A stretch of 64,000 nucleotides of DNA from Parafannyhessea umbonata. GTDB lineage: Bacteria; Actinomycetota; Coriobacteriia; Coriobacteriales; Atopobiaceae. The notes beneath the pieces are model-generated. The model made no database searches, had not been told where the DNA came from, and saw nothing but the letters and a program-made list of their open reading frames with translations. The stretch is taken from NCBI RefSeq assembly GCF_012844235.1, contig NZ_JABAGR010000003.1, forward strand, positions 1 to 64,000. Reading direction: 5' to 3'. Shown here piece after piece: positions 27,743 to 36,825 of this stretch. Made by a program: the position numbers and the translations under genes. How positions within the stretch are numbered: the stretch's first letter is position 1; every line of letters begins with the position of its first letter.

Positions 27743-30223
27743 ATGCAGACAGACAGCGCCACCAGCGACGTCACCGGCAACGGCGACCTCACGGTCCTTG
27801 CCGTCGACACCTCCACCGACATGCTCGCCTGCGCCGTGGCGCGCGTAGCCCCGCAGGCGGACGGCGCCCGCGGCGTGGACGTGCTCGCCTCGGGCGACCA
27901 CCTGTGCCGCCGCCACGCGAACGAGCAGCTCGTGAACACGGCGCTGGACTGCCTGTCCCAGGCGGGCCTTGCGATGGCCGATGTGGACGCCGTGCTCGTG
28001 GGCCGCGGCCCCGGCTCGTTCACGGGCGTGCGCATAGGCATCGCGACGGCAAAGGGGCTCGCGTGCGGCCTGGGCAAGGCGCTGTACGGCGCGTCGACCC
28101 TGGACGCCGTGGCGTGGGGCGCGTGGTCCGCCGGCGAGCGCGGGCTTCTGGCCGTGGTGGACGACGCGATGCGCGGCGAGGTCTACCCCGGCGTCTACCT
28201 GCTGGACGACGCGGGCGCGCACCGCACGTTCGACGCGGAGCGCGTCGTGAGGGCAGACGACGCCGTTCGCGAGCTCGCGGCCCGCACGGACGCAGCCGAG
28301 CTCGCGCTTGCGGGCGACGGCCTGAAGAAGTACCGCGACCGCTTCGAGGCGGCCGGCCTCGCGCGCGTGCTGGACGAGTCGCTGTGGCACCCCACGGCGC
28401 AGGGCCTCGCACGTGCCTGGGCGGCGTCGGCCGCGCGTGGCAGCGGCGACCCGGCCCTGGTGCTGCCCATCTACACGCGCCTCTCTGATGCGGAGGAGAA
28501 CGAGCGCAAGCGCCTGGGCCTCAAGGCCCCCGCGAGCGTCGAGGTCACCGGCGTGGACGACGCGCTGGCGGACAGGCACCTGCAGCTGCGCCCCATGTCC
28601 GTGAACGACCTGCCGGCCGTCGCGGCGCTCGAGAGCGAGTCCTACGCGGGCGCCGCCCACACGCCGTGGAGCGAGCGCATGTTCTACGACGAGCTCTCGC
28701 AGCCCGGTCGCAGCTGGTGGGTCGCGCACGACCTCGGCACCATCATCGGCTTCGCGGGCGGCCAGCTCGCGGGCGACGACTTCGAGGTGACGGACGTCGT
28801 CGTCGCGCGCGACAGGCGCCGCCAGGGCATCGCCTCCCGCCTCGTGTCGCGCATCTGCTACGACGCCCACGTTCTGAACGCCGCAACGGCGTCGCTCGAG
28901 GTGGACGAGAAGAACGCGCCCGCGCGGGCCGCGTACGCCTCCCTCGGCTTCAGGGAGGCCGGGCGCCGCCGCGCGTACTACGGCGAGGGGCACGACGCGC
29001 TCATCCTCAAGGTGGCGCTGCCGCTCGCGGCGGACGCGGAGCACACGCTCGACCACGTGGAGCCGTCGGCCTCCATAAGGCCGTGGCCCATCCAGGTGGG
29101 GGAGCGCGACGCACGGGTGCGCGAGCGCCTCGCTGCCGCGGGCGACCTCGTGCTCTCGATCGAGTCGTCGTGCGACGAGACCGCGATGGCTGTCATCAAC
29201 TCGCATGGCGAGATCTGCGCAAACGTCGTCGCCACGTCGATCGACTTCCACGCGCGCTTCGGCGGCGTCGTGCCCGAGATCGCGTCACGCAAGCACGTCG
29301 AGGCGATCGTCGGCGTGTTCGAGGAGGCCATGGCCCAGGCCGGCCGCCACTTTGGCTGCGACACGCTCACGCCGCGCGACCTGTCCTGCGTCGGCGTCAC
29401 GGCGGGTCCCGGCCTCGTGGGCGCCCTCGTCGTGGGCGTCGCGTTCGCCAAGGGGCTCTGCGCCGCGACGGGACTTCCGCTCACGGCCGTGAACCACCTC
29501 GAGGGACACCTGCTCGCGAACCTGTTCGAGACCCCGGACCTCACGCCGCCGTTCGTGGCGAGCCTCGTGTCCGGCGGCAACACCATGCTCGTCCACGTGC
29601 GCGACTGGGGCGACTACCAGGTCCTCGGCGCCACGATCGACGACGCCGTCGGCGAGGCGTTCGACAAGGTGGCGAAGGCGCTCGGCCTCGGCTACCCCGG
29701 AGGCCCCGTCATCTCGAAGCTCGCGGCCAAGGGCAACAAGAAGGCCATCCACTTCCCGCGCGCCATGATGCACAGCCACGACTACCGCTTCAGCCTCTCC
29801 GGCCTAAAGACGGCCGTCATCACGTACATCGAGGGCGAGAACAAGGCCGGCCGCCCCATCAACCTGCCGGACCTTGCCGCGTCGTTCGAGGCCGCCGTCA
29901 TCGACGTCCAGGTGTCGAAGGCGATGGCCGCCGTGGACGAGACGGGCGTCGCGGACTTCTGCGTCGGCGGCGGCGTCGCGGCGAACCCGGAGCTCCGCGC
30001 GGAGTACCGTCGCAAGTTCGGCCGTCGCGGCGTGCGCGTCACCGTGCCGCCCATGGTGGTCTGCGGCGACAACGGCGCCATGATCGCCGTGGCGGCGCTC
30101 AGGAACTATCGCGCCGGCCAGTTCGCGGACCTCTCGCTCGATGCCAACCCCAACGCCAAGCTCGGCTGCTGGTCCTCGGGCGAGAAGCCCGTGGTGAGCG
30201 GCCCGTGGCCGCGCAAGGCGTAG
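27743..30223 (+). CDS. tsaD: TsaB-RimI-TsaD triple fusion for tRNA t6A synthesis and ribosomal protein acetylation
   Basis: 826 residues holding three proteins that are separate genes in most bacteria. Residues 1 to about 240 are TsaB (VLAVDTSTDMLACAV, VGRGPGSFTGVRIGIATAKGL). About 272-430 is a RimI-type GNAT acetyltransferase (LQLRPMSVNDLPAV, VVARDRRRQGIASRLV, YASLGFREAGRRRAYY). About 469-826 is TsaD, with iron-binding NHLEGH near 583 and SGGNTML, GLGYPGGP, FSLSGLKTA and GGGVAANP. TsaB and TsaD form the t6A transferase core with TsaE from the preceding gene. Fusing them fixes a 1:1 ratio, and RimI between them would have to loop out. The ATG at 27743 is preferred over GTG 27737 because GGGAAAGAG then lies at good distance. 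Confidence 0.93.
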   Translation: MQTDSATSDVTGNGDLTVLAVDTSTDMLACAVARVAPQADGARGVDVLASGDHLCRRHANEQLVNTALDCLSQAGLAMADVDAVLVGRGPGSFTGVRIGIATAKGLACGLGKALYGASTLDAVAWGAWSAGERGLLAVVDDAMRGEVYPGVYLLDDAGAHRTFDAERVVRADDAVRELAARTDAAELALAGDGLKKYRDRFEAAGLARVLDESLWHPTAQGLARAWAASAARGSGDPALVLPIYTRLSDAEENERKRLGLKAPASVEVTGVDDALADRHLQLRPMSVNDLPAVAALESESYAGAAHTPWSERMFYDELSQPGRSWWVAHDLGTIIGFAGGQLAGDDFEVTDVVVARDRRRQGIASRLVSRICYDAHVLNAATASLEVDEKNAPARAAYASLGFREAGRRRAYYGEGHDALILKVALPLAADAEHTLDHVEPSASIRPWPIQVGERDARVRERLAAAGDLVLSIESSCDETAMAVINSHGEICANVVATSIDFHARFGGVVPEIASRKHVEAIVGVFEEAMAQAGRHFGCDTLTPRDLSCVGVTAGPGLVGALVVGVAFAKGLCAATGLPLTAVNHLEGHLLANLFETPDLTPPFVASLVSGGNTMLVHVRDWGDYQVLGATIDDAVGEAFDKVAKALGLGYPGGPVISKLAAKGNKKAIHFPRAMMHSHDYRFSLSGLKTAVITYIEGENKAGRPINLPDLAASFEAAVIDVQVSKAMAAVDETGVADFCVGGGVAANPELRAEYRRKFGRRGVRVTVPPMVVCGDNGAMIAVAALRNYRAGQFADLSLDANPNAKLGCWSSGEKPVVSGPWPRKA

Positions 30224-30468
30224 CGCGGCGCAAGGAAAACGCAAAAGTAATTTATGACCGGTCGACCTGCGACGTTTTGCATGCCGGCCGGTTACGCTGT
30301 TGTTACCGCTGGCCCGTGGGGTGGCGTCGCGCCGCCAAACGGCGTATGGTTTCAGTGTGCACGTAGCTTTCTCGCATTAAGTTGCAAGGGGGAGGGGAAT
30401 GGGTCCCCTCCGGTTGCGTTGCGCGGAAGGGGTCTTTTCACAGCTTGCCAAGGGAATCGAGGAACACC
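30224..30468 (+). other. Intergenic leader before the amino-acid ABC transporter
   Basis: About 245 bp. It contains a GGAGGGG/CCCCTCC hairpin near 30391-30411 and several GC-rich dyads. I see no clear terminator for the upstream gene, no recognisable riboswitch and no confident promoter. Confidence 0.35.
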
Positions 30469-31425
30469 ATGACCCAGAAGCACGATTTCGAGCTAATCAA
30501 TCCGCAAACGAACACGTCGGGACGCGACGCCGCAAGGCAGCTCTCCCGCCGTGGCTTCCTGAAGGTCTCCGGCATGACGGCCATCACCGCAGCCGGCCTC
30601 ACCTTCCTCACCGCGTGCGGCCCCGCCGCGCAGGGCACCTCCGACAAGTCCTCCTCTTCCTCCTCCAAGTCCGACAGCGGCGTCCTCGGCGACGGCAAGA
30701 CCCTGCGCGTCGGCATGGAGGCCGCATACGCCCCGTACAACTGGCAGACCACGCAGAAGTCCGAGTACACCATTCCCATCGAGAACGTGGACGGCGCGTA
30801 CGCGGACGGCTACGACGTCCAGTTCGCGAAGGTCGTCGGCAAGGCGCTCGGCATGAAGCCCGTCGCCGTCAAGATGAGCTTCTCCGGCCTGATCGACGCC
30901 CTCAACAACGGCCAGATCGACGTGATCATCGCCGGCATGTCCGCCACGAAGGAGCGCAGGCAGTCCATCGACTTCTCCAAGCCGTACTTCGTGGGCGGCT
31001 TCGGCCTCCTCGTGAAGAAGGGCTCCAAGTACGCCAACGCGAAGTCGCTGGAGGACTTCTCCGGCGCCGCGGTCCTCGGCCAGAAGGACACCCTGCTCGA
31101 CACCGTCATCGACGAGATCCCCAACGTCAACCACCTCACGCCGGTCGACTCCGTGCCCAACCAGCTGTCCCAGCTCGACCAGGGCACCTGCGACGCCATC
31201 ACCTACAACACCGAGAACACCAACGGGTTCCTGCGCGCCAACCCCGACCTCGTCGCCATCCAGTTCGAGAAGGGCAAGGGCTTCAAGGAGACCGTCCCGG
31301 CCAACGTCGGCGTCGCCAAGGGCCAGAAGAAGGTCCTCGCGAAGATCAACAAGGCGCTTGCGGCCGTCGACCAGGACACCCGCACCAAGATGTTCGACGC
31401 CGCCGTCGAGCGCCAGCCGTCGTAG
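30469..31425 (+). CDS. Amino-acid ABC transporter substrate-binding lipoprotein with Tat-type signal
   Basis: 318 residues. The N-terminus has a twin-arginine motif SRRGFLKVSG, a hydrophobic stretch and a lipobox LTAC, so it looks like a lipoprotein exported folded by Tat. A Ser/Lys linker follows. The rest is the periplasmic-binding-protein family 3 fold (LRVGMEAAYAPYNW, YDVQFAKVVGKALG, FSGLIDALNNGQIDVIIAGMSAT). It captures an amino acid for the permease and ATPase encoded next. The ATG at 30469 follows GAGGAAC. A 40-bp hairpin separates it from the permease. Confidence 0.92.
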   Translation: MTQKHDFELINPQTNTSGRDAARQLSRRGFLKVSGMTAITAAGLTFLTACGPAAQGTSDKSSSSSSKSDSGVLGDGKTLRVGMEAAYAPYNWQTTQKSEYTIPIENVDGAYADGYDVQFAKVVGKALGMKPVAVKMSFSGLIDALNNGQIDVIIAGMSATKERRQSIDFSKPYFVGGFGLLVKKGSKYANAKSLEDFSGAAVLGQKDTLLDTVIDEIPNVNHLTPVDSVPNQLSQLDQGTCDAITYNTENTNGFLRANPDLVAIQFEKGKGFKETVPANVGVAKGQKKVLAKINKALAAVDQDTRTKMFDAAVERQPS

Positions 31426-31465
31426 GCCGTGCCGCATCGCGCATCGCGTTTCTAGGTAGAGAAGA

Positions 31466-31505
31466 GCGTGCCCTCCCGCCCGCAGCTGCGTGGCGGGGGG
31501 CACGC
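31466..31505 (+). promoter_or_regulatory. Intercistronic hairpin between binding protein and permease genes
   Basis: GCGTGCCCTCCCGCC (31466-31480) pairs with GGCGGGGGGCACGC (31492-31505) with a one-base bulge. No T-run follows. Such stems commonly protect the upstream message and raise binding-protein levels over the permease. Confidence 0.55.
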
Positions 31506-31536
31506 ATCACGCATTAGTCGCAAGGAGGTCGTGCGC

Positions 31537-32814
31537 ATGAGCACAGCCCAAGGTGCGAAAGGCACCCCAAAGGAGAAGGGCAGGGGCCGTCTTGGCAGCT
31601 TCCTGCTAGAAGACCACCGCTACGTCCTTCTGGGGACGAGCGTCGTCGCCGCGCTTGGCATGTGGCTCTCGATGCAGCCGCGCTCGGCGCTCAGCTTCCT
31701 GGCGCCCGTGTACGCGCTCGAGGTCGTCATGTACTACGTGCTGCTCGCGTGGCTCGTCGTGTCGGCGGTCGCGCTCGTAACGAAGCTCGTCAGGTGGCGC
31801 GACTACGCCCAGACGTCGCCGTTCGCGAAGCCGGCGGCCCGGCGTGCCGAGCGTCTGTGCTCCTACGTCGTCTGGCTCTTCTCGGCCGTGCTCTTCCTCG
31901 ACCGCGCCGTCATGGGCTTCGTGTCCGTGGTGCAGGGCGCCGTCTCGTCCAACTCCAACCCCAAGGACTTCCTCAGCGCCATGGTGTACATGGTGTACAA
32001 GGGTCGCGGCATCTTCGCGCGCGGCATCGCCACCACCATCGAGCTTGCCGTGTTCGGCACCGTCATCGCGTTCTTCCTCGCGCTTCTGCTGGTGTTCCTG
32101 CGCCTGCAGCAGGTTGACCGCCCGGACAACGACTTCGTGCGCTTCCTCAAGGTCGTCGGCTGCGGGTTCGCCAAGGTGTACTCCGCCGTGGTCCGCGGCA
32201 CGCCCATGATGGTGCAGTCGCTCATCATCTACTTCGCCGGGTTCGCGGTGCTTTCCGGCTCCGGCATGAGCACGAACGAGATCCGCGCCGTGTGGTCCAC
32301 GTTCGTCGCCGGCCTCGTCACCATATCGCTCAACTCCACCGCGTACATGATGGAGGTCCTGCGCGGCGGCATCGAGGCCGTCGACCCCGGCCAGACGGAG
32401 GCGGCGCGCTCGCTCGGCCTCTCGCAGTGGCAGGCCATGAGCAAGGTCGTCTTCCCGCAGGGCATCAAGAACTCCATCCCGGCGCTGTCCAACGAGCTCG
32501 TCATCAACATCAAGGACTCCTCGGTCCTCTCGGTCATCGGCGTGTTCGACCTCATGTTCGCCACGACCACCGTCGCCGGCATCTACTACCGCCAGCTCGA
32601 GACCTACACCGCGGCGGCCGTGTGCTACCTCGTTCTCACCATGATCGCGTCGAAGCTCCTCTCCATGCTCGCCGTCCGCCTGGACGCCCCTGCCATGGGG
32701 CCGGCGCTGTCGTCGTCCGAGGTCAAGGTCACCACGGGCGTCGCCGGCAGCGCGAGCCAGACCATCAAGACCGAAATCGAGTCCGCACAGACCCAGCACA
32801 GGGGAGGCATGTAG
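31537..32814 (+). CDS. Amino-acid ABC transporter permease (HisM/GlnP type)
   Basis: 425 residues, about twice the family norm. The C-terminal 220 residues are the HisMQ permease domain with [43 protein letters not shown] and the [14 protein letters not shown] coupling loop. The extra N-terminal part adds about three membrane segments ([57 protein letters not shown]). The ATG at 31537 follows AAGGAGG. It pairs with the ATPase 3 bp downstream. Confidence 0.92.
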   Translation: MSTAQGAKGTPKEKGRGRLGSFLLEDHRYVLLGTSVVAALGMWLSMQPRSALSFLAPVYALEVVMYYVLLAWLVVSAVALVTKLVRWRDYAQTSPFAKPAARRAERLCSYVVWLFSAVLFLDRAVMGFVSVVQGAVSSNSNPKDFLSAMVYMVYKGRGIFARGIATTIELAVFGTVIAFFLALLLVFLRLQQVDRPDNDFVRFLKVVGCGFAKVYSAVVRGTPMMVQSLIIYFAGFAVLSGSGMSTNEIRAVWSTFVAGLVTISLNSTAYMMEVLRGGIEAVDPGQTEAARSLGLSQWQAMSKVVFPQGIKNSIPALSNELVINIKDSSVLSVIGVFDLMFATTTVAGIYYRQLETYTAAAVCYLVLTMIASKLLSMLAVRLDAPAMGPALSSSEVKVTTGVAGSASQTIKTEIESAQTQHRGGM

Positions 32815-32817
32815 GCC

Positions 32818-33603
32818 ATGGCAGCAAGCAACACCGCGGGCACCGAGCCCGTCATCAGGATCGGGGGCCTGCGCAAGAGCTTCGGCGACCACGTCGTCCT
32901 CAAGAACATCGACTTCGACGTCATGCCGGGCGAGGTCGTCACCATCATCGGCGCGTCGGGCTCCGGCAAGTCGACGCTGCTGCGCTGCATCAACCTGCTC
33001 GAGACGCCCGATTCCGGCCACGTGTGGTTCCACGGCCAGGACCTCGCGGCGGAGCACGTGGACGTCAACAGGCTGCGCGAGAAGATCGGCATGGTCTTCC
33101 AGGGATTCAACCTGTTCAACAACCTCAACGTGCTCCAGAACTGCACGCTCGCGCCCGTCACGCTGAAGAAGATGGGCAAGGCCGACGCCGAGGCCGAGGC
33201 GATGCGCCACCTTGCGGAGGTCGGCCTCGCGGACTTCGCGAAGTCCCCGGTCACGTCGCTTTCCGGCGGCCAGAAGCAGCGCGTCGCCATTGCGCGCGCC
33301 CTGTGCATGAGGCCCGACCTCATGCTGTTCGACGAGCCCACCTCCGCCCTCGACCCAGAGATCGTGGGCGAGGTCTTGAGCGTCATGCGCGACCTCGCGA
33401 AGGACGGCATGACCATGGTCGTCGTCACGCACGAGATGGAGTTCGCGAAGAACGTCTCGGACAAGGTGGTCTTCATGGACCAGGGCGTCATCGCGGAGCA
33501 GGGCGACCCGCAGCAGATCTTCACGAACCCGCGCATGCCCCGCACCCGCGAGTTCCTCTCGCGCTACCTGGAGGACAAGCCGGCAGAGGTGCGGGAGGCA
33601 TAG
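32818..33603 (+). CDS. Amino-acid ABC transporter ATP-binding protein
   Basis: 261 residues of the GlnQ/HisP family. Walker [11 protein letters not shown]-loop [16 protein letters not shown], signature [15 protein letters not shown], Walker [15 protein letters not shown] and the switch His in VVTHEM are all present. The ATG lies 3 bp after the permease and the next gene starts 3 bp after this one, so the importer and the peptidase below are one operon. Confidence 0.95.
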   Translation: MAASNTAGTEPVIRIGGLRKSFGDHVVLKNIDFDVMPGEVVTIIGASGSGKSTLLRCINLLETPDSGHVWFHGQDLAAEHVDVNRLREKIGMVFQGFNLFNNLNVLQNCTLAPVTLKKMGKADAEAEAMRHLAEVGLADFAKSPVTSLSGGQKQRVAIARALCMRPDLMLFDEPTSALDPEIVGEVLSVMRDLAKDGMTMVVVTHEMEFAKNVSDKVVFMDQGVIAEQGDPQQIFTNPRMPRTREFLSRYLEDKPAEVREA

Positions 33604-33606
33604 CGC

Positions 33607-35037
33607 ATGGCGTCCGTATGGCAGTTCTTCTCGCACGAGGGCGACTACGCGGACCTCAACGAGGCCGCCGTGTGCTCCCGCCTTGCGCAGGCGCTCTCAA
33701 TCGCGACGGTGGACGGTCCCTCGCACGATGCGACGGACTGGTCTGCCTTCGACGAGCTGGGCGAGTTCTTCCGCAGGTCCTTCCCGTACGTGTTCGAGGC
33801 GGCGGAGGTCGAGAAGGTCGACCACTCGCTCATGCTCACGCTCCACGGGCGGGACGCCGGCCTCGACCCCGTCATGTTCATGGGCCACATGGACGTGGTG
33901 CCCGTCGTCCCCGGGACGGAGGACGACTGGGAGCATGGCGCCTTCGACGGCCGCATGGACGACACGTACGTGTGGGGCCGTGGCGCCCTTGACATGAAGG
34001 ACCAGGTCATGGGCGTGCTCGAGGCCGTGGAATACGCGCTGCGCCACGGGTGGGAGTTCCGCCGCACGCTCATGCTGTGCCTGGGGCAGGACGAGGAGAC
34101 CCTCCAGTCCGGCGCCCGCGCCATGGGGAGGCTCCTCGCAAGGCGCGGCGTGCGCCTGCACTTCGTGGTGGACGAGGGCGACTACCTCGTGACGGACCTC
34201 GCGCACCTTGGCGCGCCCGGGCGCCACTGCATGACGGTCGGCCTTGCCGAGAAGGGCTACGCCGACGTCCGCCTCGTCGTCCGGAGTGCGGGCGGGCACT
34301 CGTCCAACCCCTATGGCGGCACGTCGCTCGCACACCTCGCGAAGGCGATCGACCGCGTGGCGAGCAGCCCCTGGCCGGCCGAGCTCATCGAGGTCGACCG
34401 CACGATGCTCGCCGCGATCGCGCCGTACGTGACGGAGGGCCCGCTCGCGCGGCTCGTCTCGGGCGGCCGCGCGTCCATCGACGCCCACGCGCAAGAGATC
34501 GCGGACGTCTTCTATCGGGACCCGAGCCTGTTCCCGTTCGTCACCACCACGGTCGCGCCCACCATGATCGAGGGGTCGTCCCGCCAGCCCAACGTCATGC
34601 CGCAGGACATGAGCGCCACCATCAACTTCCGCATCCTGCCCGGCACGACGGTGGCGCAGGTGGAGGAGCGCGTCCGCGAGCTCGTGGACGGCCTCGGCGT
34701 CGAGGTGGAGCTCAAGGCGGACGTGTGCAACGACCCGTCCGGCACGTCGCGCGCGGACGGCGAAGGCTTCGCCGCGCTCCAGGAGGCGGCGTCGCGCTAC
34801 TTCGCGGAGCCGGGCGACGGCTCGCCGCTGCCGCTCGTGCCGTCGCTCCAGACCGGCGCGACGGACGCGAGCATGTACGAGTGCGTCTGCGACAGCTGCC
34901 TGCGCTTCTCGCCCTTCGTCGCGGACGCGGACGAGGTGGAACGCGGCGTGCACGGTACGAACGAGCGCATCACGCGCCGCGCGTACCTGCAGGGCATCAG
35001 GTTCTTCGTGCGCCTCATACAGCAGGCGCTGCTGTAG
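33607..35037 (+). CDS. M20 family metallopeptidase
   Basis: 476 residues. This is a dinuclear zinc hydrolase of the M20/ArgE/CPG2 group. Metal ligand His94 lies in GHMDVVP, with GRGALDMKD (bridging Asp), GQDEE (catalytic Glu then metal Glu) and a dimerisation lid (AEKGYADVRLVVRSAGGHSSNPYGGTS). Length and layout resemble large PM20D1/CPS1-like enzymes that cleave N-acyl amino acids or dipeptides. No signal peptide, so it acts in the cytoplasm on imported substrate. Direct linkage to an amino-acid importer supports that role. Confidence 0.88.
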   Translation: MASVWQFFSHEGDYADLNEAAVCSRLAQALSIATVDGPSHDATDWSAFDELGEFFRRSFPYVFEAAEVEKVDHSLMLTLHGRDAGLDPVMFMGHMDVVPVVPGTEDDWEHGAFDGRMDDTYVWGRGALDMKDQVMGVLEAVEYALRHGWEFRRTLMLCLGQDEETLQSGARAMGRLLARRGVRLHFVVDEGDYLVTDLAHLGAPGRHCMTVGLAEKGYADVRLVVRSAGGHSSNPYGGTSLAHLAKAIDRVASSPWPAELIEVDRTMLAAIAPYVTEGPLARLVSGGRASIDAHAQEIADVFYRDPSLFPFVTTTVAPTMIEGSSRQPNVMPQDMSATINFRILPGTTVAQVEERVRELVDGLGVEVELKADVCNDPSGTSRADGEGFAALQEAASRYFAEPGDGSPLPLVPSLQTGATDASMYECVCDSCLRFSPFVADADEVERGVHGTNERITRRAYLQGIRFFVRLIQQALL

Positions 35038-35119
35038 GGACGCTGCCGTAGGCGCGTGCGGGTGCCGTCTTGCCACGGCGTCCTCCGCGCCGCACTCACA
35101 CGTAGGAGGTCAAGGGCCC

Positions 35120-36745
35120 ATGGGTTCTCTGAGCGTCGCTATGTCAAACCACGTCTTCCTGGGGCAGGGGAGCCCGGACGTCCGCGCCGCCCTCGTGATC
35201 GAGGGCGACACCATCCGCGCGGTCGCGTCGCCGGAGCACCTGGCCCACGTCGTGCCGGAGGGCGTGCCCGTGCGCGACTTCGGCGACGCGTTCATCTGCC
35301 CCGGCTTCCACGACGCGCACCAGCACGTGTTCCACACGTCGCTCTTCCGCAGCGACCTCGCGCTCTCGTACGCGGGCACGAGCGAGAAGGACTGCGTCCG
35401 CAGGCTGCGGGAGTTTGCGGCGGACCACCCCGGCGACGGCTGGCTCCTGGGCCAGGGCTTCCGCTCCGCGCTCTGGGACCCGCCCGTACCGCCGACGCGC
35501 GCCTCGCTCGACGAGGCGTTCCCGGACCGTCCGGTCTGCATGTACGAGGGAGACCTCCACACGCTGTGGGTCAACACGCGCGGCCTTCGGGAGCTCGGCA
35601 TCACGGACGACACCGTTCCGCCGGCGGGCGGCTTCTTCGACCGCGACGAAGACGGCCACCTCACCGGCGTCATCCACGAGGCGGCCGGCATGTACTACGT
35701 GTCGAAGGTGTTCGCGAGCCTGCCTCGGCAGGGCGTGCTCGACGCGTACCGCGACTACTTCCGCATGAGCCTCTCGCAGGGCATCACGAGCGTGTGCGAC
35801 ATGGCGCTCTGCGCCATCCCGGGCACGGACTTCGTGTACGACGACATCTACCGCGAGCTGCTGGACGCGGGGCAGGTTCCCATGCGCGTGCACCTGTACC
35901 CGCAGAACGTCGGAACGTTCGAGCGCGTAGAGAGCCTGCAGGCAGAGTTTCGGGGCAAGATGGTGCGGGTCCCGGGCACGAAGCAGTTCTTCGACGGCAT
36001 CTCGAGCGCGCACACGGCGTGGCTGCACGAGCCGTACGCGAACCCGTACTTCCCGGGCGACTGCGGCAGGCCCACCGTCGATGCGGAGGTCATGCGCTCC
36101 TATGTGATGGAGGCCGCGCGCCGCGGCATCGCCACGCGCATCCACACCATAGGCGACAGGGCCGTCAGCACCGCCATCGACATCTTCGCGGAGGCGCGCC
36201 GCACGTACGGCCGCCCGCGCCAGGGCATGAACGCGATAGAGCACATCGAGAACCTCACCCCCGCGGACGTGGAGGCCATGGCCAGGATCGACCTCGTCGC
36301 GTCCGTCCAGCCGCAGCACGTGGTGATAGACGTGACGCAGCCGGAGCGCGACCTGGGCCCGGAGCGCGCGTCGTTCATGTGGCCGTTTGCAAGCTACGCC
36401 CGCGCGGGCGTCACCATGGCGTTCGGCACGGACTCGCCGTGCGTGCCCGACAGCGCGATGCAGGTGCTCAGCTGCGCCGTCACGCGCGAGGTGCCGCAGA
36501 CCAACCAGCCGTCCGGCGGCTGGCTTCCCCAGGAGCGCATATCCATGCCGCGCGCGATCGACGCGTACACCCGCGGCAGCGCGCGCCTCGTAGGCCGCGA
36601 GCACGAGCTCGGCACGCTCGCCGCGGGCAAGCTCGCGGACTTCGTGGTGCTGGACACGGACCTCGTCACCGCGGACCCGGAGCGCATCCAGGACGTCGCG
36701 ACCGTCGCCACGTACGTCGGCGGCGTGCCGGTGTGGGAGGCATAG
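35120..36745 (+). CDS. YtcJ-like amidohydrolase (Amidohydro_3 family)
   Basis: 541 residues. The TIM-barrel amidohydrolase signatures are HxH in HDAHQHVF (67/69), THTIGDRA-like IHTIGDRAVS, NAIEHIENL and FGTDSPCV, with the typical tail GTLAAGKLADFVVLDTD. The family includes N-substituted formamide deformylase and other amidases acting on N-acylated compounds; the substrate here is unknown. The ATG at 35120 follows TAGGAGG. It starts 82 bp after the M20 peptidase and may belong to the same scavenging operon. Confidence 0.82.
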   Translation: MGSLSVAMSNHVFLGQGSPDVRAALVIEGDTIRAVASPEHLAHVVPEGVPVRDFGDAFICPGFHDAHQHVFHTSLFRSDLALSYAGTSEKDCVRRLREFAADHPGDGWLLGQGFRSALWDPPVPPTRASLDEAFPDRPVCMYEGDLHTLWVNTRGLRELGITDDTVPPAGGFFDRDEDGHLTGVIHEAAGMYYVSKVFASLPRQGVLDAYRDYFRMSLSQGITSVCDMALCAIPGTDFVYDDIYRELLDAGQVPMRVHLYPQNVGTFERVESLQAEFRGKMVRVPGTKQFFDGISSAHTAWLHEPYANPYFPGDCGRPTVDAEVMRSYVMEAARRGIATRIHTIGDRAVSTAIDIFAEARRTYGRPRQGMNAIEHIENLTPADVEAMARIDLVASVQPQHVVIDVTQPERDLGPERASFMWPFASYARAGVTMAFGTDSPCVPDSAMQVLSCAVTREVPQTNQPSGGWLPQERISMPRAIDAYTRGSARLVGREHELGTLAAGKLADFVVLDTDLVTADPERIQDVATVATYVGGVPVWEA

Positions 36746-36825
36746 CCCCGCAAGTTGGCATATGCTGTCTGTGACGGCACGCGCGGACGGCGCCCGCGCC
36801 ACGAGCGCTCGCGAAAGGGGAGTTC

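Noticed and set aside
30318-30345. GGGGTGGCGTCGCG before the ABC transporter resembles a T-box core
   Set aside because: It differs at three of thirteen positions from AGGGTGGTACCGCG, and I see no Stem I, specifier loop or downstream terminator.
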